Source: Riemerella columbipharyngis
GTDB lineage: Bacteria > Bacteroidota > Bacteroidia > Flavobacteriales > Weeksellaceae
Direction of reading: 5' to 3'
DNA length: 44,008 nt
Assembly (NCBI RefSeq): GCF_900101995.1
Contig: NZ_FNAS01000017.1
Location: 1-44,008, forward strand
Numbering within the stretch: position 1 is the stretch's first letter; each line of letters begins with the position of its first letter. The notes beneath the pieces were generated by a model. The model saw only the letters and a program-made list of their open reading frames with translations. It was not told the DNA's origin and ran no database searches. Of this stretch, positions 33,401-41,186 are shown piece by piece. The translations under genes were made by a program, and so were the position numbers.

Positions 33401-34126
33401 ATGAATGATAAAATAGATATTTTAGCCATAGGTGCACATCCTGATGATGTAGAATTGGGCTGTGGAGGTACGCTTGCAAAGCTGATTTCGGAAGGAAAAA
33501 CCGTTGCGATTGCAGATCTTACGCAGGGTGAGCTTGGTACAAGAGGAACTGCGGAAACGCGTGCTGAGGAGGCAAAAAAGGCAGCCGAAATTCTTGGGGT
33601 AAAAGAGCGTGTAAATTTAAAAATGAAAGATGGCTTCTTGACAAACTCAGAGGAGTACCAAATGAGAATAGTAGAAAAAATAAGAAAGTACCGCCCGGAA
33701 ATAGTTTTTGCCAATGCAATTGACGATAGGCATCCGGATCATGCCAAAGCAGCTAAGCTGATTTCAGACGCTTGTTTCCTTTCAGGGTTGAGAAAAATTG
33801 AAACGAAGAGTGGGGGAGAAGCACAAGAGCCTTGGTGTCCTAAATTGGTCTTTCATTATATTCAGTGGAAACATATAGAGCCAGATTTTGTAATTGATAT
33901 TTCGTCATTTTTGGACAAAAAAATAGAAGCTTGTCTGGCTTATAAAACACAGTTCTATGATCCTAAGTCTACAGAACCGGTTACGCCTATTGCAACAAAG
34001 GATTTTTTGGAAAGTCTTACTTATAGAGCTCAAGATTTAGGAAGATTATCGGGAGTTACTTATGCAGAGGGCTTTACTACAGAAAAACTGATAGCAATGA
34101 AAAATTTTGACGGAATAGTTTGGTAG
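33401..34126 (+). CDS. bshB1: Bacillithiol biosynthesis deacetylase BshB1
   Basis: A 241-residue LmbE/PIG-L fold enzyme that removes the acetyl group from N-acetylglucosaminyl malate, the second step in making bacillithiol, a low-molecular-weight thiol. The zinc site is AHPDDVELGCGG (His13, Asp15/Asp16) and the later HPDH of the DDRHPDHAKA motif. The GELGTRGTAETR loop and the PKLVFHYIQWKHIEPDFVIDIS strand are typical of BshB1. It ends next to a tRNA-His promoter which overlaps its last codons. There are no other bacillithiol genes in this window. Confidence 0.93.
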   Translation: MNDKIDILAIGAHPDDVELGCGGTLAKLISEGKTVAIADLTQGELGTRGTAETRAEEAKKAAEILGVKERVNLKMKDGFLTNSEEYQMRIVEKIRKYRPEIVFANAIDDRHPDHAKAAKLISDACFLSGLRKIETKSGGEAQEPWCPKLVFHYIQWKHIEPDFVIDISSFLDKKIEACLAYKTQFYDPKSTEPVTPIATKDFLESLTYRAQDLGRLSGVTYAEGFTTEKLIAMKNFDGIVW

Positions 34127-34149
34127 TTTGTTAAAAAGTATTATATTTG
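34119..34149 (+). promoter_or_regulatory. Promoter TTTG-N19-TATATTTG for tRNA-His
   Basis: TTTG at 34119-34122, a 19-base spacer, and TATATTTG at 34142-34149: a full match to the Bacteroidota housekeeping promoter. The -33 part overlaps the last codons of bshB1. The tRNA begins 13 bases after. Confidence 0.75.
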
Positions 34150-34161
34150 CACACTCAAAAC

Positions 34162-34236
34162 GGTGATTGTAGCTCAGTTGGTTAGAGCGTCAGATTGTGG
34201 TCCTGAAGGTCGTCGGTTCGATCCCGATCAGTCACC
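34162..34236 (+). tRNA. tRNA-His (anticodon GTG)
   Basis: Cloverleaf can be drawn by hand. An 8-bp acceptor stem GGTGATTG / CAGTCACC includes the extra G-1 paired with C73 that marks histidine tRNAs. The D arm is GCTC-AGTTGGTTA-GAGC, and the anticodon loop TTGTGGT has GTG at 34197-34199. The T arm is CGGTTCGATCCCG. The 3' CCA is not encoded (CTA follows). The last pair of the anticodon stem (31-39) is A-C, a mismatch that may be natural. It reads histidine codons CAC and CAU. Confidence 0.96.
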
Positions 34237-34243
34237 CTAAAAC

Positions 34244-34274
34244 AAAAAAAGCATCTCATCGAGATGCTTTTTTT
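34244..34274. terminator. Terminator after tRNA-His
   Basis: Stem AAAAAAAGCATCTC / GAGATGCTTTTTTT with loop ATC, 14 bp in total. It ends the tRNA transcript and, as it is symmetrical, also the minus-strand gene whose stop is at 34291. Confidence 0.9.
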
Positions 34275-34290
34275 GTTCTCAAAGGAAGTG

Positions 34291-34629
34291 TTATAATTCG
34301 TTGCCGTTTTCTATAGTAAAAGATTTGTTATTGAAATCTTTATTATGCTTCTCAGAAATCACATCTTCCCCTTTTTCTTTAATGATAAACTCGGCAGCTT
34401 CATTAAACATTGCAGAGAAGTTATTAAAATCTTCCTTATAAAGATAGATTTTGTGTTTTTCAAAACTTACATCTCCGGAATCACCTATGTGTTTTTTACT
34501 TTCAGTGATAGTAAGATAGTAATCTCCTGCTTTGGTTTCGCGAACATCAAAAAAATATGTTCTCCTTCCTGCTTTTAATACCTTAGTGAAAATTTCATTT
34601 TCGCGGTGCTTGTCATTGTAATCATTCAT
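34291..34629 (-). CDS. PUR-type nucleic-acid-binding protein (DUF3276)
   Basis: A 112-residue protein of the bacterial PUR-alpha-like family (DUF3276), common in Bacteroidota. Landmarks are ENEIFTKVLKAGRRTYFFDVRETKAGDYYLTITESKK, the strand-rich core that in the family binds single-stranded DNA or RNA, then FEKHKIYLYKEDFNNF and an acidic tail. It probably acts as a dimer. The role is not established: nucleoid or RNA-related. It has its own promoter (TTTG-N18-TATATTTG) and a terminator shared with tRNA-His. Confidence 0.88.
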   Translation of the reverse strand: MNDYNDKHRENEIFTKVLKAGRRTYFFDVRETKAGDYYLTITESKKHIGDSGDVSFEKHKIYLYKEDFNNFSAMFNEAAEFIIKEKGEDVISEKHNKDFNNKSFTIENGNEL

Positions 34630-34658
34630 TTCATCAAAATTTAAGAAATATCAAGTAA

Positions 34659-34688
34659 CAAATATAGAATATTTTTGTTAATCTCAAA
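34659..34688 (-). promoter_or_regulatory. Promoter TTTG-N18-TATATTTG for the PUR-type gene
   Basis: On the minus strand: TTTG (34685-34688), an 18-base spacer, and TATATTTG (34659-34666). The start codon lies 29 bases downstream at 34629. Confidence 0.65.
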
Positions 34689-34733
34689 ACAAAATATTTT
34701 ATTTTTTATAAAAAGTGGTTTTTGTGCTTATAA

Positions 34734-36392
34734 TCAATCACTAAGATTGAGTATTTGTTTGGCATTTTGAGCACTTGAAGGTCTGTGAGTGATGATAATG
34801 CAAGTACTTTTATCCATATCTGAAGCGATATTATTCAAAATATTTTTTTCAGTTTCTGTATCTAATGCCGAGAGACTGTCATCAAAAATGATGATTTTGG
34901 GCTTTTTGATTAAAGCCCTTGCGATGCAGATTCTTTGTTTTTGTCCGCCGGAGAGCATTACGCCTCTTTCGCCTACCATTGTATCGTATTTCAGCTTAAA
35001 CTCTACAATATTTTTGTGGATGTCTGCTTTTTTTGCATACTCTTCTATTAGAGTATTTGTAGGAGATTCTACTGCGAAGCCTATATTGTTTTTGATGGTG
35101 TCAGAAAATAGATAGCTTTCTTGAGGGACATAGCCTATGAAGTCTCTGTATGCTTCCAGATTATGTTCTTTAAGATTTTTTCCATCGATTAGGATTTCGC
35201 CTTCATCGGGGTCTATGAGTCTGCACAGCAATTGCGCTATTGTAGATTTTCCGCTTCCTGTTTTTCCCATTACGGCAAGGGAGTCGCCGGCTTTTACCTT
35301 AAAACTTATATTGTCCAAAGCCTTGATGCCTGTATTGGGATAGGTGTAGCTAACATTTTTAAACTCAATATCTCCTTTTATATCGTAGCGGCTGTGGTTG
35401 GTGTTTTTTATTTCTGATTTTTTATCCAGAAATTCGTTGATTCTCTGCATAGAAGCGGCAGCTCTTTGATTTACAGAGGTTACCCATCCGACCATCGAAA
35501 ATGGCCATATGAGTATGTTGATGTACATAAAGAAGTCAGCGATAGTTCCCACGCTCATTTCGTTGTTGATATATTTGTGTCCTCCTATGTAGAGAATTAC
35601 TACATTGAGTAAACCTATTACAAATAATACTATGGTAAAGAAATAAGCCTCTGTTTTTGCAAGGTCCAAAGATTTATCTTGATAATCTTTTACTTTTATA
35701 CCGTATTGTTTTTCTATGTATTTTTCTTTGTTAAAAAATTTTATAACTCTTATTCCGGAAAAACTATCTTGCACGAAAGCTGAAACATCAGATTGACTTT
35801 TTTGTTTGATTTTAGATTTTTTGTTGATGATGGAACTTACTTTGTAAATTAAAAAAGATAATATAGGAAGTGGGATAAGTGTCCAGACGGTCATTTGGAT
35901 ATCCGTTTTTATCATATATATAGAAGTGATAATCAGTAATACGGATAGGTTTACGATATACATTACTCCGGGTCCCAGATACATTCTTACCGCTACGACA
36001 TCTTCGCTCAGTCTATTGAGAAGGTCTCCTACGGTAGTTTCTTTGTATTGGGTAAGGGAGAGTGTTTGATAGTGTTTGTAGATGGTGTTTTTCAGTTCGT
36101 ATTCTATTCTTCTTGACGAAACGATGATAGTTTGCCTCATCATAAATCTAAAGAACCCCGATAGTACAGATGCTCCCACAATAATACCGCCATTGATTAG
36201 CAATATTCTGAAAAGAGCATTTTTTTTGATGTTTTTGTCAGACAAGACATCTTGAATAACATTTACTGTCTTTCCAATGAATTGTACTTGGTAGATAGCA
36301 AAAAAGTTACTTGCTATGATAAAGACAAGTCCCCAAAATAAGAGAACTCTATATTTCCAAAAATAAGGATTTAAAGTTTTTAGAGATTTCAT
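34734..36392 (-). CDS. ABC half-transporter, membrane and ATPase domains fused
   Basis: A 552-residue type IV ABC exporter half with six predicted helices (to about residue 310), then an ATPase domain. Walker A is GKTGSGKST and the signature LSGGQKQR is complete. Walker B reads IIIFDDSLSALD, with Asp where the catalytic Glu usually stands, and the H-loop is THR. This Asp is seen in degenerate sites of heterodimeric exporters (and in MdlA-like proteins), so a partner subunit elsewhere is possible. The protein stops at KQILNLSD, about 30 residues earlier than MsbA-type relatives that continue with a GKIVEEG... segment. Substrate unknown: lipid or drug are typical. A TACTTTTG element lies 7 bases before the start. 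Confidence 0.88.
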   Translation of the reverse strand: MKSLKTLNPYFWKYRVLLFWGLVFIIASNFFAIYQVQFIGKTVNVIQDVLSDKNIKKNALFRILLINGGIIVGASVLSGFFRFMMRQTIIVSSRRIEYELKNTIYKHYQTLSLTQYKETTVGDLLNRLSEDVVAVRMYLGPGVMYIVNLSVLLIITSIYMIKTDIQMTVWTLIPLPILSFLIYKVSSIINKKSKIKQKSQSDVSAFVQDSFSGIRVIKFFNKEKYIEKQYGIKVKDYQDKSLDLAKTEAYFFTIVLFVIGLLNVVILYIGGHKYINNEMSVGTIADFFMYINILIWPFSMVGWVTSVNQRAAASMQRINEFLDKKSEIKNTNHSRYDIKGDIEFKNVSYTYPNTGIKALDNISFKVKAGDSLAVMGKTGSGKSTIAQLLCRLIDPDEGEILIDGKNLKEHNLEAYRDFIGYVPQESYLFSDTIKNNIGFAVESPTNTLIEEYAKKADIHKNIVEFKLKYDTMVGERGVMLSGGQKQRICIARALIKKPKIIIFDDSLSALDTETEKNILNNIASDMDKSTCIIITHRPSSAQNAKQILNLSD

Positions 36393-36399
36393 TCTGTGG

Positions 36400-36407
36400 C
36401 AAAAGTA
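36400..36407 (-). promoter_or_regulatory. -7 promoter element (TACTTTTG) abutting the ABC transporter start
   Basis: Exact TAnnTTTG match on the minus strand with 7 bases (CCACAGA) before the ATG at 36392. The transcript would be leaderless or have a leader of a few bases. Confidence 0.5.
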
Positions 36408-36624
36408 GTAAAAATTACCTTAAAAATATCTTAGAATTAGTTTGAAATTTTATCATATCATTTGTTGTTTTACCAAGGTTTATTGGGTTTTAATGTGCTT
36501 CTGTATGTGTTTTGATTTTTTGATTTTTTTGTTTTGAAAACTTCTTATACGATAGAGTGATGGCTATATAGAATTTTTGTAGTATTTTTAATGGAGAATA
36601 TTATTTATTTAGGGCTAAAATGAT

Positions 36625-36632
36625 TATATTTG
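36625..36632 (+). promoter_or_regulatory. -7 promoter element (TATATTTG) for nusB, deciding its start
   Basis: Exact TAnnTTTG match, 20 bases before the ATG at 36653. It lies inside the longer in-frame version that would start at 36620, so the longer start cannot be used from this promoter. Confidence 0.6.
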
Positions 36633-36652
36633 CCCCGAAAAAGATCTTTGAA

Positions 36653-37558
36653 ATGTTAGGAAGAAGACAAATACGCGAAAAAGTAGTACAGACCTTATAC
36701 GCATATTGCCAAAACCCTCGTGATAATGTAGAGGTGGAGAGGGAAATGTTTAGAAATATTGAGAAAATTTATAATCTCTATATTTATCAGCTCAATTTTT
36801 TGGTGGCGCTCAGAGATTTGGCAGAGCAGCAGGTAGAAATTGCCAAAGAAAAATACATAAAAACAGAAAAGGATATCAATCCCAATCTGAAGTTTATTCA
36901 GAATCGGATTTTAGAGAGGATAGAGAGTAATCAGGAAAGGTTGTCTTTTACCTCGAAGCATCAAGACCTTAAGTGGAGCTTGTACGATGATTTTTTAGTG
37001 AAAACATTTCAAAGAATTATTGCCAGCAAAAGGTATCAAGACTATATGGCCTCTCAGGAAAATTCTTTTGATGAAGACCAGAAGTTTATAGGTAAGCTTT
37101 TCTTAAAATTCATTGCAGAAAACGAGGCTTTCCACGAGCTTTTAGAAGACATAGATATGAATTGGGCTGATGATTTTCATATTGCCAATTCTATGATACA
37201 AAAAACCATAGGCTTTATGAAAGAAAACGAGCCTACCCACACACTTATAAGGGTGGTTAAAAATCAAGAGGATAGAGATTTCGCGAGAAATCTGCTGTTT
37301 TATGGGATATCTCATTGGGGAGAATCTGAAAAAAAATTAGAAGCCCGTCTTCAGAATTGGGATTTGGATAGAGTCTCATTGATGGATAGGGTGATTATCA
37401 TTACCGCTTTTACGGAGTTGGACTATTTCCCATCTATACCGTCTCGGGTTATCATTAATGAGTATATAGAGATTGCTAAGGCTTTTTCTACGGATAAAAG
37501 CCAAGTCTTTGTGAATGGATTGTTGGGGAAATATACAAATGAAATTAATAGAGTATAA
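36653..37558 (+). CDS. nusB: Transcription antitermination factor NusB, long form
   Basis: A 301-residue NusB. The family core is at the C-terminus: VKNQEDRDFARNLLFYGISHWGE through WDLDRVSLMDRVIIITAFTELDYFPSIPSRVIINEYIEIAKAFSTDKSQVFVNGLLGKY, which matches NusB's RNA- and NusE-binding fold. The N-terminus MLGRRQIREKVVQTLYAYCQ is the usual NusB start, but an extra helical region of about 120 residues is inserted between them, typical of Bacteroidota. NusB joins NusE/S10 on boxA RNA to prevent early termination in rRNA operons. The chosen start is 36653, after the promoter element. It is the first gene of nusB-DUF1573-yajC. Confidence 0.92.
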   Translation: MLGRRQIREKVVQTLYAYCQNPRDNVEVEREMFRNIEKIYNLYIYQLNFLVALRDLAEQQVEIAKEKYIKTEKDINPNLKFIQNRILERIESNQERLSFTSKHQDLKWSLYDDFLVKTFQRIIASKRYQDYMASQENSFDEDQKFIGKLFLKFIAENEAFHELLEDIDMNWADDFHIANSMIQKTIGFMKENEPTHTLIRVVKNQEDRDFARNLLFYGISHWGESEKKLEARLQNWDLDRVSLMDRVIIITAFTELDYFPSIPSRVIINEYIEIAKAFSTDKSQVFVNGLLGKYTNEINRV

Positions 37559-37570
37559 AAACATAAAAAT

Positions 37571-38101
37571 ATGAGAAAAGTATCACTAAAGATAGGAGCT
37601 GTTGCTTTATGTGGTGCGTTTGCATTACTTTCTTGTGAAAAATCATCAAAGAATACGGCAGATAGTGAAAATAGTGCTACTCACGACTCTACACAAGTTG
37701 GAGGAGTAGATGGGCCGTTGTTCTCTAATATGCCGACATTAGAAGAGACGCAAGGCGATCAGAATTTAGTGAAACAGGCTCAGAGCAAGCCATTAACTAT
37801 GGTAGCTTTGTCAGAACCTAATTTTGATTTTGGGGATGTGAAGTCGGGATCTATAGTTTCTCATACTTTTGAAATTAGTAATACAGGAAAAAAACCTTTG
37901 ATTATTTCAGAAGTAAAACCAGGGTGCGGCTGTACTGTTTCCGAGTTTACCAAGACCCCTATACTGCCTGGAAAGAAAGGGAAAATAACCCTGAAATTCA
38001 ACACAAGCAGCTTTTTGGGGGTACAAAATAAATTTGCATTGGTCTATACCAATACAGAGAAAACACCTATCACATTGTCTTTCACAGCTAATATTAAATA
38101 A
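37571..38101 (+). CDS. DUF1573 lipoprotein
   Basis: A 176-residue lipoprotein (lipobox ALLSC, Cys about 22) with one DUF1573 Ig-like domain in the second half: FDFGDVKSGSIVSHTFEISNTGKKPLIISEVKPGCGCTVSEFTKTPILPGKKGKI. The GCGC pair of Cys is characteristic. DUF1573 proteins are common in Bacteroidota and have no proven role. It starts 12 bases after nusB and 12 before yajC, in a conserved order in Flavobacteriia, and is probably co-transcribed. Confidence 0.87.
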   Translation: MRKVSLKIGAVALCGAFALLSCEKSSKNTADSENSATHDSTQVGGVDGPLFSNMPTLEETQGDQNLVKQAQSKPLTMVALSEPNFDFGDVKSGSIVSHTFEISNTGKKPLIISEVKPGCGCTVSEFTKTPILPGKKGKITLKFNTSSFLGVQNKFALVYTNTEKTPITLSFTANIK

Positions 38102-38113
38102 TTAAAATTATAT

Positions 38114-38482
38114 ATGATGACTCATTTATTCGTAATACTACAAGCACAAGGGGAAGCACCGTCTATGTTGCCAACTTTTGGTATGATTGCAGTAATGTTT
38201 GTTTTTTTCTATTTCTTTATGATAAGACCCCAGATGAAAAAGCAGAAAGAAGAAAAAAACTTTCAGAACAGCCTTAAACCCGGTAAAATGGTGGTGACTA
38301 CTTCGGGCATTCACGGTAGGGTTTCTCAAGTAACCGATGATGGTGTTATTCTGGAGACAATGGCAGGAAAATTGAAATTCGAAAAAGCTGCAATATCCAA
38401 AGAATTTACACAGAATAGATTTCCCGATAAGAAAGAAGAAAAATCACCTAAAGATTCTAAAAAGGGAGAAACTAAGAAATAA
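38114..38482 (+). CDS. yajC: Sec translocon accessory protein YajC
   Basis: A 122-residue single-helix membrane protein with a short periplasmic start, then LPTFGMIAVMFVFFYFFMIRPQMKKQKE, the classic YajC helix followed by the basic stop (RPQ...KK). Then comes the cytoplasmic YajC domain (LKPGKMVVTTSGIHGRVSQVTDDGVILETMAGKLKFEKAAI). It has a Lys-rich tail. It associates with SecDF in the general secretion pathway. It is the last gene of the nusB cluster and is followed by a terminator. Confidence 0.92.
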   Translation: MMTHLFVILQAQGEAPSMLPTFGMIAVMFVFFYFFMIRPQMKKQKEEKNFQNSLKPGKMVVTTSGIHGRVSQVTDDGVILETMAGKLKFEKAAISKEFTQNRFPDKKEEKSPKDSKKGETKK

Positions 38483-38498
38483 AATTTTCTATTTAACG

Positions 38499-38524
38499 GC
38501 AGGCTTTCGAGGGTCTGCTTTTTT
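38499..38524 (+). terminator. Terminator after yajC
   Basis: A 6-bp stem GCAGGC (38499-38504) / GTCTGC (38513-38518) with one G:U pair, loop TTTCGAGG, then T6. Confidence 0.6.
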
Positions 38525-38539
38525 AATTAGATATGTATC

Positions 38540-39319
38540 GTGAAAACGCATCACATAGACATAAAACGAGCAGCCTCCCTAGTGGCAGAGGTTGCTATTT
38601 TGCTGATATCCAACGGGGCTAACTCTACGCGTACGCAGAGAAATGTACTGAGAATAACAGATACTTATGGATATAATACGGAAATATTCTTTTCATTTTC
38701 GGGCATTATGCTTACTATTACGGATGCCGAAGGAAACTCAGAAACTGTAATAAAAACAGTAAAAAGTCATGGTGTAGATTTCAATCTTATTACAGAGATA
38801 AGTATCCTCACTTGGGATATTTTCAAAAAAAATATGAAGTATGAGGAGATACAGGCTCGGATTGCTGATATTAAAAGAAAGCCTCATTACGGAGAATGGA
38901 CCAAAATGATATGGATAGGCTTGGCTACGGGAGCGCTTTGTATGATTTTTTCCGGCAATTATGAAGAGTTTTTTATTGCTTTTTTGGCGGGAAGTATAGG
39001 TTTTTTGGTAAAACTATTTTTGATAAAGAAACGGTATAACCCGTTTATGATATGTCTGATGTCTGCATTCGTTTCTGCTTCTGTGGTTCAGATGGCTGTT
39101 CTTTTGGGGTTTGGTTCTTGTGCGGCAGCTCTTACAGCGTGTGTATTGTGGCTGATTCCGGGGGTACCTCTTATCAATGGGTGTTTAGATTTATTAGAAG
39201 GGCATATTGTATCCGGCTGGGCCCGGGTGGCACTTGGTAGTATGTTGGTATTTATGATTGCTGTGGGATATTATTTTGCGGTATTTATATTTAAGTATTT
39301 TTCATATGCAGGAGGTTGA
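38540..39319 (+). CDS. ThrE-type threonine/serine exporter, N-terminal subunit
   Basis: A 259-residue protein of the ThrE family first half (DUF1212/PF06738). The N-terminal cytoplasmic domain has RAASLVAEVAILLISNGANSTRTQRNV (the family start) and FFSFSGIMLTITDAEGN. Five or so membrane helices follow from about residue 120, including CVLWLIPGVPLINGCLDLLEGH. In Corynebacterium ThrE this part is fused to the second half; here the halves are separate genes. It may export threonine, serine or related small molecules. The start is GTG, since no ATG is in frame nearby. Its last bases carry the ribosome-binding site of the next gene. Confidence 0.87.
   Translation: MKTHHIDIKRAASLVAEVAILLISNGANSTRTQRNVLRITDTYGYNTEIFFSFSGIMLTITDAEGNSETVIKTVKSHGVDFNLITEISILTWDIFKKNMKYEEIQARIADIKRKPHYGEWTKMIWIGLATGALCMIFSGNYEEFFIAFLAGSIGFLVKLFLIKKRYNPFMICLMSAFVSASVVQMAVLLGFGSCAAALTACVLWLIPGVPLINGCLDLLEGHIVSGWARVALGSMLVFMIAVGYYFAVFIFKYFSYAGG
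39310..39315 (+). promoter_or_regulatory. Shine-Dalgarno AGGAGG that decides the start of the second ThrE gene
   Basis: AGGAGG (39310-39315), five bases before the ATG at 39321, and overlapping the stop of the preceding gene (39317-39319). Two earlier in-frame starts (39258, 39306) have no such site. Such strong sites are uncommon in this phylum. Confidence 0.55.
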
Positions 39320-39320
39320 T

Positions 39321-39848
39321 ATGGTTGTTAAAGTGGTCTGGGCTGCGGTCGTTTCTGTCGGTTTTGCAGTATTGTTCAATACGCCGAAAAGAGCAATGTG
39401 GGCGGTTGCTTTGTTGGGCGGAATTGGTTTTGGGCTAAAGACCATTGTTCTCAAATTTTTAATTCCAGACCAGTTAGTAATGGCTTCTTTGATCGGTGCG
39501 TCTGGAATAGGGCTTTTAGGAATTTACTTTGCCCATCGTGTGCATACGCCGCCTATTGTTTTCACGATACCCGCTGTTATTAATATGATTCCGGGAACTT
39601 TAGGGTATGAATTTATGATTGGAATTATCAATATTGTTTCGTTAAAAGCTGGCGTAGAGGCAACTCTCGAAAGTCTTATTGTTACATTAAGTAATGGCTT
39701 GAATGCTATTTTTGTTCTTTTGGTTTTGGCATTTGGGGTGGTATTGCCCATTCTTATATTTAATACTAATACGGTTAAGAATAAAGATTTGAACAAGTTC
39801 CTCAAGAAGAAAGTTATTGATGTCAAAAGAAAATACAGATCTCATTAG
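39321..39848 (+). CDS. ThrE-type exporter, C-terminal subunit (ThrE_2/DUF3815-like)
   Basis: A 175-residue membrane protein (from ATG 39321) with about five helices. It matches the second half of ThrE: VVKVVWAAVVSVGFAVLFNTPKR at the start, TPPIVFTIPAVINMIPGTLGYEFM in the middle with the conserved Pro-Gly, and LSNGLNAIFVLLVLAFGVVLPILIF at the end. It should pair with the first subunit to form the exporter. The gene begins one base after the first subunit's stop codon and has a strong Shine-Dalgarno sequence overlapping the end of that gene, which indicates coupled translation. There is a basic tail (KKKVIDVKRKYRSH). Confidence 0.85.
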   Translation: MVVKVVWAAVVSVGFAVLFNTPKRAMWAVALLGGIGFGLKTIVLKFLIPDQLVMASLIGASGIGLLGIYFAHRVHTPPIVFTIPAVINMIPGTLGYEFMIGIINIVSLKAGVEATLESLIVTLSNGLNAIFVLLVLAFGVVLPILIFNTNTVKNKDLNKFLKKKVIDVKRKYRSH

Positions 39849-40188
39849 TTAAATATTTGTTTGGTTTTAAGTATTTGTTTTTCATTATTTTACTTTTTGT
39901 TGTTTGGTGTTGGTTTGTGTTAAAGTCTGTTTATTACAATTAGAAATGTAATAAAACTTGATTAGATGGGGTACTTTATTATTGTGGAAAACTTATGCTG
40001 TTAAAAACCAAAATTATAGCATATTTATGTGGGTTTTAGTTTTTATCTTTGAGACTCATTTGCTACTTTTGTAAGCCTAATGAAAGGCAAATTATTCATT
40101 GTTTTTTTTGATGGTTTGCTTGGTCTGTTTTGGAAAATAGAACATTGTTCTGACTAAGGAATTCGTTAATTTTAAATAAAAACTAACT
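39849..40188. promoter_or_regulatory. 340-base leader region before nrdB
   Basis: Gene-free. It holds an inverted repeat ATTACA-N8-TGTAAT (39933-39952), a -7 element TACTTTTG (40064-40071), and a second short inverted repeat AGAAC-ATT-GTTCT (40139-40151) near the start of nrdB. The repeats are candidate operators for a regulator of ribonucleotide reductase. I do not see a clear NrdR box (ACACWATATATWGTGT). Confidence 0.45.
40064..40071 (+). promoter_or_regulatory. -7 promoter element (TACTTTTG) for nrdB-nrdA
   Basis: Exact TAnnTTTG match 117 bases before the nrdB ATG. The long leader would contain the AGAAC-N3-GTTCT repeat. No clean TTTG at -33 spacing. Confidence 0.45.
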
Positions 40189-41163
40189 ATGGGCATTTTT
40201 GATAAAAGAATAAGCTATAAGCCGTTTGAGTATCCTGAGATTATGCAATTTATAGAGGCTATTAACAGGTCTTTTTGGGTGCATTCGGAAGTAGATTTTA
40301 CTGCGGATATTCAGGATTTTCATTCGCAACTTTATCCACACGAAAAAAACGCGATAAAGAATGCACTTTTAGCCATTGCTCAGATAGAGGTTTCTGTAAA
40401 GACCTTTTGGGGGAATCTTTACAACCATCTTCCAAAGCCGGAGTTTAATGGATTGGGAGCTACTTTTGCAGAATGTGAGTTTAGGCATTCTGAGGCTTAT
40501 TCCCGTTTACTGGAGGTATTAGGCTATAATGACGAGTTCCTGAATGTGGTGGAAATTCCAGCGGTAAAAAGAAGAATAGATTTTCTTACAGAAGTACTGA
40601 AACACGCCAATTCCGAAACGCCGAAAGAGTATGTTTCTTCGCTGTTGTTGTTTTCAATACTTATTGAAAATGTTTCCTTGTTCAGCCAATTTGCCATTAT
40701 CTTATCTTTTACGAGATTCAAAGGCTTTATGAAGAATGTTTCCAATATTATCGCTTGGACTTCCGTGGATGAACAAATACACGCAAATGCCGGAATTTTC
40801 TTAATTAATAAAATAAGAGAAGAGCAGCCAAATCTGCTTACAGACAGCGATATTGATAAAATTTATGAATTGGTAGATGAGTCTTTAGAATTGGAGAACG
40901 ATATTTTAGACTGGATTTTTGAACTCGGAGAAATAGACAAAGTGTCCAAAGAAAATCTGCTGAATTTTATGAAGTACAGAGTAGATGATTCTCTTAAGAA
41001 AATAGGAATGCAGTCTAAATACAATATTACTTCGGAACAGTATAAACCGATGGTTTGGTTTGAGGAAGAAGTTTTTGCTAACAGCTTAGACGACTTTTTT
41101 GCCAAAAGACCTGTGGATTATACCAAACATGATAAAAGCATTACGGCAAATGATTTATTTTAA
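40189..41163 (+). CDS. nrdB: Ribonucleotide reductase small subunit (R2)
   Basis: A 324-residue ferritin-like R2 that makes the tyrosyl radical needed by NrdA. Metal ligands fit the R2 pattern: Glu67 (where Asp is usual), Glu97 and His100 in ECEFRH, Glu160 in LIENVS, and Glu195 and His198 in DEQIH. The radical Tyr is Tyr104, four residues after His100. No ATP-cone precedes it, and the protein begins directly with the core. It lies 23 bases before nrdA, so the order is nrdB-nrdA. Replacement of the first Asp ligand by Glu is seen in some R2 groups. Confidence 0.94.
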   Translation: MGIFDKRISYKPFEYPEIMQFIEAINRSFWVHSEVDFTADIQDFHSQLYPHEKNAIKNALLAIAQIEVSVKTFWGNLYNHLPKPEFNGLGATFAECEFRHSEAYSRLLEVLGYNDEFLNVVEIPAVKRRIDFLTEVLKHANSETPKEYVSSLLLFSILIENVSLFSQFAIILSFTRFKGFMKNVSNIIAWTSVDEQIHANAGIFLINKIREEQPNLLTDSDIDKIYELVDESLELENDILDWIFELGEIDKVSKENLLNFMKYRVDDSLKKIGMQSKYNITSEQYKPMVWFEEEVFANSLDDFFAKRPVDYTKHDKSITANDLF

Positions 41164-41186
41164 TATTGATAATATAAAAATAAAAA

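Noticed and set aside
39933-39952. ATTACA-N8-TGTAAT considered as a NrdR box
   Set aside because: It does not fit the NrdR consensus; kept only as an unassigned inverted repeat.
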